Origin: Reticulitermes speratus
Lineage: Eukaryota > Arthropoda > Insecta > Blattodea > Rhinotermitidae
DNA: 64,000 nt
Assembly: GCA_021186555.1 (NCBI GenBank)
Contig: JAJKFL010000031.1
Coordinates: forward strand, 23,137,452 to 23,201,451
Direction: 5' to 3'
Shown one piece after another: positions 61,201-64,000 of this stretch. Position 1 is the stretch's first letter. Every line of letters begins with the position of its first letter. Position numbers and translations under genes: made by a program. A model generated the notes under the pieces. The model saw nothing but the letters and a program-made list of their open reading frames with translations. It had not been told where the DNA came from and ran no database searches.

Positions 61201-64000
61201 CGTGCAATGCATGGCATGCCAGAAGTCTTCCAACATAACTTTCCTGTTTCAGTAATCCCACTGGAACTCAACAGCTCCCAATGACAATGGCAGCTCATAC
61301 ACAAAGCACTGTCACACACAAATAAACACCAGGTTGTTCTATCTTGTCATGACCTTTTGGCAAAACTCTGGACAGTAACCTATGGCACTTGTAACTTACA
61401 ATTAACTCTCCTGTGGTTGTTGCACTGTTCCTGAGTCATCACTCTTGGTGCAATGTGTGGGCTGACACAAAGCATCTTCAAATGCTTACTAAGGATGGTG
61501 TAGCAATAAACATTCAAAATTCCACCTTTCGCCGCAATCACCTTTACCGTCTGATGATGAAATACAGTCCGTGTTGATATTACAGGCCATGCCACATGGG
61601 TCATCTTTCAGCAATTCACAGCCATCCTTGAATCTGTGATGCCACTCAGATACCTTGAACTCTATTTCCTCATCATATGCATTCCAAACCACCTGAAATA
61701 TTTCCATCACCACTTTTCCCAATAACAAGAAAATTTTGATGTTAGTCTGCTACTCATGTAGTCCAATGAACAACTTCAAAACCTTCCAAGCCCTGCAGGC
61801 TCCTGTGGTCTCATCACACCTTCAAGAGGAACTGAAACATTCAGCTCTGTATACAAAGTATGCATGTTCTCACATACATGAACAGGCCCAGCCTACTTAC
61901 CATGCCTCTGTGTTCGCATGTGTCCTGTAGCTTTTCAGAGCTACCACACACAAATGATTAAAATTAATCAACCAATCATAATACCTTTACAATATAAAAG
62001 GATGAAGAAAAATGTTCAAGGAAGCAATAATTATAGTCTACAACTACAGCCCTCTAGACGCGTGGCCCTTCATCAATGCAAAAATACTGTTAGCTGGCTG
62101 GATACCACAAGCCAAACCTGCAAAATCCAAAACTACCACTGGTAATCAACTCTGTAATACTGATATTTGTTGCCCCATGATACTGCCGAATGAACATGCT
62201 TATTGTGTGCTAAACCTGATGTCTCCAGAAGCAGTTCAGCACTAGGTATATCCAATCTCCATGGAAAATTTAAAAGCTTTAATATAGAATTTAATTTCTT
62301 CTTAAGACCACTTTCAGGGAGAATGGATACAGCCACAGACAGATTCATCGAGCTCTCACCTACCAGAGAGGACTGCTCCGCCCCAAGAGAATCTTACATC
62401 AGTCACCTTCCTTATATCCACACGACCCTCAACTGCATTATCAGGATACTGTTATGACATATCAAATGTGTGGGCCTGCCACCTACAAAGATCTCCAGCT
62501 TCCTCCACCCTGTAAAGGATGATTTGATACAAGGACTACATCACAGAGGAAAGGTGACTGAGCTCCATCACAACAATATAAACAAGGTAGGATGGTCTTG
62601 CCTTGAGCAGCTCATGGAAATCTACCTCAAGAAATGGATAATGCCTCCCCACAAGGACACTCAACTGCAGCATTTTCAAGGCTAGTCACCTGGCTTAATT
62701 TCCTGTGGCTCCTTCCACTCTTGTATACTCTTTCCTTGTCACCTCGCTTAACTTCCTATCGCTTCACTTACTAACTACATCCCACACCACCCCTGCTTAA
62801 CTTCCTGTCTCCACCCACCAATTATATCCTAGGATTCCCTCTCTTCCTTTCTGTAAAGTATACCTAATACCTACCACATTCTCTTAACTTTCCTGCAATT
62901 CTACATACAGGATCACCCACTGCACAGCACTACCTTCATTGACTCACTATGACAACCACCTTTACCCACCCTGACACACCTTGATCTTCTTCAACTACTG
63001 GGATCTTGAAGATGGAGGCAGAAAGTTCCCCGGAAAAATTCAGCAATGATTTACCAAGTGAGACCGCATCATTTCATCAAAGACATGACTCTCCAATACA
63101 AAAATGGCCATCTGTATCTATTATGTTTCCAGTAACCTGTTCCTTGCACCATCAAATCCACAAACCACAAGCAACACCCTTCTAATTTTACTCATTATTT
63201 TCCCTTTCTGCCTTTTATTGCTAAAATGGTGTAGGCTATATAACATATTTGTGAGGATCACATTACATCTGAATCTAATGGAGCAAAGCAAAAGCTTCAA
63301 AGTTATATCCTATTAAAAGTATCAAGTTAACATTAAAACAATGAAGCATACTGCATATAGCTCACCTTTTCACCAGACTTTTCCTTCAGAGCTACAGATG
63401 GAAGCTGTTGTGATCTTTCCGATTTTTCTGGCTTGAGCATCAATGGTGGTGCTGGAAGCATCGGCAGTGTAGGCTTCTCCACCACTGGCTTCTCTTTTGT
63501 CTCTGGAATATCCTCTGTCCGGGGTTGTTGCATTAATAACGGTGGAGGCATAGGTAAGTTTGGCATTGCAGGATGTGGTAAGTTCGTTATTCCGGGATGT
63601 GGCAAGTTTTTCGCCAGAGTCAATGGAAACCTTGGAAACAGAGGATATCCAATGGGAGGAGGAATGAGACCAGGAGCTGGTGGGAAGTGAGGGAAGAAGG
63701 GAAAAACAGGAGCAGGAAGAGGTTGGTCACGAGTTTCTAATGCTTCAGGCGTCTTGGGTCTGTCTGGAGTCTCTGGTTCATGAAGTTCCATTTTGATCTT
63801 CTTTGGACTGATGGAGCCTTTTGGTGACTTCCCTTTTGGGTCCTTCTTAGACTTCAATCTATCTTTCTTTCTCTTTTTTTCCTTTTGATCCTGAACTTTT
63901 CGAGAAGGTGTGGGTAATTCTGGCGTTCTAGGTGTTGAAGGTGTTCCAGGTGGGGATAGGTCATCATCAAACATATACACATCATGGTCAGAACCTGGAC
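37144..64000 (-). CDS. TAF3: TAF3, TFIID subunit 3, C-terminal part (gene span, 7 exons)
   Basis: TAF3 is a nuclear subunit of general transcription factor TFIID. Its N-terminal histone fold pairs with TAF10 and its C-terminal PHD finger binds trimethylated H3K4 at active promoters. Seen here, 5' to 3' on the minus strand: a Pro-rich and Lys-rich linker (63366-64000), a Lys/Glu tract then Ala tract (60572-60856), VPKITFRLGP (59525-59622), ELARISALITRPP and a Ser/Pro region (58851-59243), a linker (41229-41438), and the PHD finger split over 38755-38855 and 37144-37273, followed by a basic tail. That is about 617 codons. Splice phases agree except for a 1-base loss in the 58851-59243 exon. The histone fold lies right of the window. 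The largest intron (17.4 kb) holds an antisense non-LTR element. Confidence 0.93.
37446..37667 (+). mobile_element. hAT MITE family C, copy 2
   Basis: 222 bp with terminal repeats CAGTGGCACAGATAAGG / CAGTGGTGCAGATAACC and a perfect 8-bp target duplication GTGGAAGC. Lies in the last TAF3 intron, 172 bp from the last exon. Homologue of 24784-25020. Confidence 0.9.
37950..38262 (-). mobile_element. SINE family A copy in TAF3 intron
   Basis: Plus-strand landmarks AAAGTTCTCCCTGTTCAGG, CATGAAGGCATATAGGG, GTGGTCAACTTTATTCCC, TTTACCCTGGGGAAAGAGCC, AGGAGATTGGGTGGGTCCC and B-box end CAGAATCAAACC. Same orientation as TAF3. Confidence 0.78.
38755..38855 (-). CDS. TAF3: TAF3 exon: first half of PHD finger
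   Basis: 101 bp, acceptor ATTTTGCAG, donor CACTG|GTAAGA (phase 2). Encodes DNDGNKVWICPACGGQDDGS then PMIGCDDCDAWYHW: the first four zinc Cys (CPAC, CDDC), the His ligand, and the Trp before the first Cys and in AWYH that in human TAF3 shape the trimethyl-lysine pocket. Confidence 0.95.
39425..40690. repeat. PLE-derived large inverted repeat with hammerhead-like ends
   Basis: A 1.25-kb foldback. Outer arms (about 39459-39690 versus 40420-40620) pair GTTTACAATACTAGCTACATGG with its diverged complement; inner arms pair TATATCATATAGAATTAATA (40203-40222) with its complement near 39885-39905. The right arm on plus carries CTGATGA (40567-40573), GGCTTT/AAAGCC and GAAACATGTAG (40596-40606), a hammerhead core with a 4-nt duplication before stem II. 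The left arm copy is mutated (CTGAGGA, GCTGAACC). No coding part is left. Confidence 0.75.
40567..40610 (+). ncRNA. Hammerhead-like motif, probably impaired
   Basis: CTGATGA, then TTGAT, stem GGCTTT-ACCAA-AAAGCC, GAAAC-AT-GTA. Core bases are complete, but the bulge before stem II and the weak stem I argue against good activity. Confidence 0.5.
41229..41438 (-). CDS. TAF3: TAF3 exon: linker before PHD finger
   Basis: 210 bp, phase 0/0, donor TCTGTG|GTAAGT. Encodes MDNNLPTICDTESEKREGCP, PLAFGPKPAPVPPSTCVGSK and PTGQKTKISKTSV. The acceptor (CTAACAAAAAAG) is poor, with no pyrimidine tract, so the 5' edge is uncertain. It is the only choice I found that keeps phase 0 with the previous exon before an upstream stop. 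Confidence 0.7.
46785..46876. repeat. Near-perfect 92-bp hairpin (MITE or miRNA-like)
   Basis: Arms AATGTATATTTATTTAACTA...CAACAACAAGCT and AGCTTGTTGTT...AATAATTATACATT pair over about 43 bp around a 4-nt loop, with few mismatches. TA-rich ends suggest a very short palindromic MITE; a hairpin of this size could also be processed as a small RNA precursor. Confidence 0.7.
52405..52470 (+). repeat. CA/CG-rich alternating tract
   Basis: Alternating purine-pyrimidine stretch of CACACATACACACG and GCGTGCACACAC type; potential Z-DNA-forming tract. Confidence 0.8.
53056..54108 (+). pseudogene. ORF1 (gag-like, DUF4780), frameshifted
   Basis: First part (53056-53538) is a Ser/Thr/Pro/Gly-rich low-complexity region starting MKSSIVKDKKSTKCRDSVVH. 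After a shift near 53510, EALLNFRVAILLDHPEEKLS and VFRETPDGGRPLLRSYRLER follow. After another shift (about 53720), HGFQIREGARLKAIDAKHLP, LLKWIKSLNPGLYMENWRIL and RRHIHLVDRDSAKIIKRTSY match the DUF4780-type domain of insect non-LTR ORF1. Two frame breaks at least. Confidence 0.82.
54316..55165 (+). pseudogene. Pol N-terminal endonuclease (EEP fold)
   Basis: Frame open from KCKFIQINLHHSKAAKAFLC. Catalytic landmarks: Asn in QINLHH, Glu in VALIQELWV, TSAYLPYD, Asp/Asn in LITGCDANAHHFIWG, DLTLG, and the final SDHRYILF. This nuclease nicks target DNA for target-primed reverse transcription. The frame stops at TGA 55163-55165 and again near 55336 before the RT, both single-base nonsense changes in an otherwise readable linker (PWWSKELSRLKASTRRLFNK). 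Confidence 0.88.
55394..56513 (+). pseudogene. Reverse transcriptase domain, one frameshift
   Basis: ANQSANKVGSIKLPNG, AGIDEIVPALL, VTFIPKPGKANHTETKAYRP, ISLMSFMLRTMETLVDRHIR, HQYQFAYQPRKSTETALHHV, motif A FLDIEGVSDNTSH. A shift near 56190-56215 separates this from GCPQGGVLSPLLWSLVVNKL and motif C LGYTDDIAILV. The catalytic Asp residues are kept; the copy cannot be read in one frame. Confidence 0.88.
56514..57665 (+). pseudogene. RT thumb and RNase H region, broken by a short insertion
   Basis: After a stop at 56512, VKYLGLTLDKGLEW-like reading, RPVLTYGSTV, then RNase H: GPIWYTDESKTNEG (usual G replaced by E after catalytic Asp), TVFQAEMYAITACK, [116-bp insertion at 57256-57371], MENIEKGYKARNIYILS, AAIKALNNFQINSKLVQDCH, VQLIWVPEHMGIDGN-stop-MANQLARQGS. 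Catalytic acidic residues are recognisable. Confidence 0.82.
57256..57371 (+). mobile_element. 116-bp poly(A)-tailed retroinsert with 10-bp TSD
   Basis: Flanked by GGCATGTAAA (57246-57255 and 57372-57381), with AATAAA at 57331-57336 and an A22 tail (57350-57371). It looks like the 3' end of a polyadenylated transcript inserted by LINE-type machinery, either a cellular mRNA end or a truncated retrotransposon. Removing it rejoins the RNase H frame ...ITACK | MENIEKG. Confidence 0.85.
57721..58850 (-). other. TAF3 intron, unassigned
   Basis: No feature beyond the (AC)n repeat at 58668-58694. Confidence 0.5.
58668..58694 (+). repeat. (AC)n microsatellite
   Basis: About 13 AC units. Confidence 0.95.
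58851..59243 (-). CDS. TAF3: TAF3 exon with apparent 1-base deletion
   Basis: 393 bp, acceptor CCCTTTCAG, donor TATTAT|GTAAGT. It opens as VIKPVMKNHSEGNEGSASEV and continues LAKREPSPELARISALITRP, then hits a stop in that frame. From about 59118 the +1 frame continues SASKTTQPKQENVSELVASP, TISIPPPTPGVGSAV and KEPTKKTGMATEMEPTKEPV to the donor. One extra A in the run at about 59119-59123 would give RPPKQKSASK and also restore the expected exon phase (394 = 1 + 393). An assembly error or a real frameshift allele are both possible. Confidence 0.88.
59525..59622 (-). CDS. TAF3: TAF3 exon: VPKITFRLGP
   Basis: 98 bp, acceptor TTTGTTTGGACAG, donor AAGAT|GTAAGT (phase 2). Encodes CEEKGDSGVPKITFRLGPAS then PRPPTPDTQPRK. 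Confidence 0.88.
59623..60571 (-). other. TAF3 intron, unassigned
   Basis: Nothing recognised in this 0.95-kb intron. Confidence 0.5.
60572..60856 (-). CDS. TAF3: TAF3 exon: Lys/Glu tract and Ala tract
   Basis: 285 bp (95 codons), acceptor TTTTTAATCTTCTAG, donor AAG|GTATGT, phase 0/0. Reads KVKEHKKKEKDKTRKKKDKR onward as a highly charged helix, then KEVAAAATTATANAAATPTA and more Ala/Ser. The charged tract is a hallmark of the TAF3 linker and may act as a nuclear localisation region (inference). Confidence 0.92.
60857..62149 (-). other. TAF3 intron, left part, unassigned
   Basis: No exon or bounded repeat recognised before the PLE fragment. Confidence 0.5.
62150..63060 (+). mobile_element. 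Penelope-like element 3' fragment in TAF3 intron
   Basis: Plus strand shows VGLPPTKISSFLHPVKDDL, which in other PLEs leads directly into the GIY-YIG nuclease (RKISSFLRPVKDDLGLKTPG-type). Here most of the nuclease is deleted and TELHHNNINKVGWSCLEQLM (for the usual ELHPNNxNRxxGFxLSxSWK) follows. After about 350 bp comes CTTGAAGATGGAGGC at 63005-63019 and CCCCGGAAAAATTCAGC, a worn PLE hammerhead-like end. A family different from the 2539-10619 element. Confidence 0.6.
63061..63365 (-). other. TAF3 intron, unassigned
   Basis: Between the PLE fragment and the first visible TAF3 exon; nothing recognised. Confidence 0.5.
63366..64000 (-). CDS. TAF3: TAF3 exon 1 of those visible (5' end outside window)
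   Basis: 635 bp in window, 211 codons, donor GAAAAG|GTGAGC (phase 0). Encodes PGSDHDVYMFDDDLSPPGTP, TPRTPELPTPSRK, a Lys-rich stretch (KEKKRKKDRLKSKKDPKGKS), MELHEPETPDRPKTPEAL, and a long Pro-rich segment (FPHFPPAPGLIPPPIGYPLF). Low-complexity linker between histone fold and PHD in TAF3. No frame break. Confidence 0.92.

Noticed and set aside
63433..63690. Gly-rich plus-strand frame opposite the TAF3 exon
   Set aside because: Antisense shadow of the Pro-rich TAF3 coding sequence.
1..64000. CRISPR array, prokaryotic operon, phage or plasmid backbone
   Set aside because: No regularly spaced repeats, ribosome-binding sites or bacterial gene clusters; spliced genes and insect elements throughout.

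Overview
This is a stretch of a large, repeat-rich insect nuclear genome. The insect call rests on an insect-type aldehyde oxidase, a TFIID subunit 3 gene with long introns, a piece of mitochondrial DNA in the ancestral insect gene order, and jockey-like, Penelope-like, piggyBac, mariner and hAT elements. The tRNA-headed SINEs and the type of non-LTR elements point to Polyneoptera (cockroach, termite or stick-insect relatives). That narrower placement is inference. Two host genes are supported, both on the minus strand and both incomplete. (1) 75-13892: the N-terminal part of an aldehyde oxidase (molybdo-flavoenzyme), three exons carrying both [2Fe-2S] cluster motifs, running off the left edge. 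(2) 37144-64000: the C-terminal part of TAF3 (TFIID subunit 3), seven exons ending in a complete C4HC3 PHD finger that matches the H3K4me3-reading finger of known TAF3 proteins. Its histone-fold N terminus lies beyond the right edge. Splice phases agree across all exons except one, which carries an apparent single-base deletion. Layout: 75-231 and 1722-1882, aldehyde oxidase exons 3 and 2 of those visible. 1883-13722, an 11.8-kb intron packed with nested elements: a Penelope-like element (PLE, 2539-10619) with an inverted partial copy at its 5' side, which contains two non-LTR insertions at the same target site, a Tigger-type MITE and a 1.6-kb mitochondrial insertion (NUMT) with an unbroken nad2 frame; then a piggyBac element (11117-13599) holding a small hAT MITE. 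13723-13892, first visible oxidase exon. 14-37 kb, no confident host gene: a deleted hAT element, SINEs, non-LTR fragments, two PLE-type inverted repeats, a hAT transposase fossil and a mariner-type fossil with TIRs. 37-64 kb, TAF3 with introns holding hAT MITEs, SINEs, a 1.25-kb PLE-derived inverted repeat, a 4.9-kb antisense non-LTR element (52.8-57.7 kb) and a PLE fragment. The strongest non-standard signals are a well-formed type-I hammerhead ribozyme in the inverted PLE copy (2601-2650, minus), with decayed relatives at several other PLE ends; the NUMT captured inside the PLE; and same-site non-LTR insertions in the two PLE halves. I found no CRISPR array, no bacterial-type operon and no convincing new multi-gene system. 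The novelty here lies in the nested mobile-element architecture.
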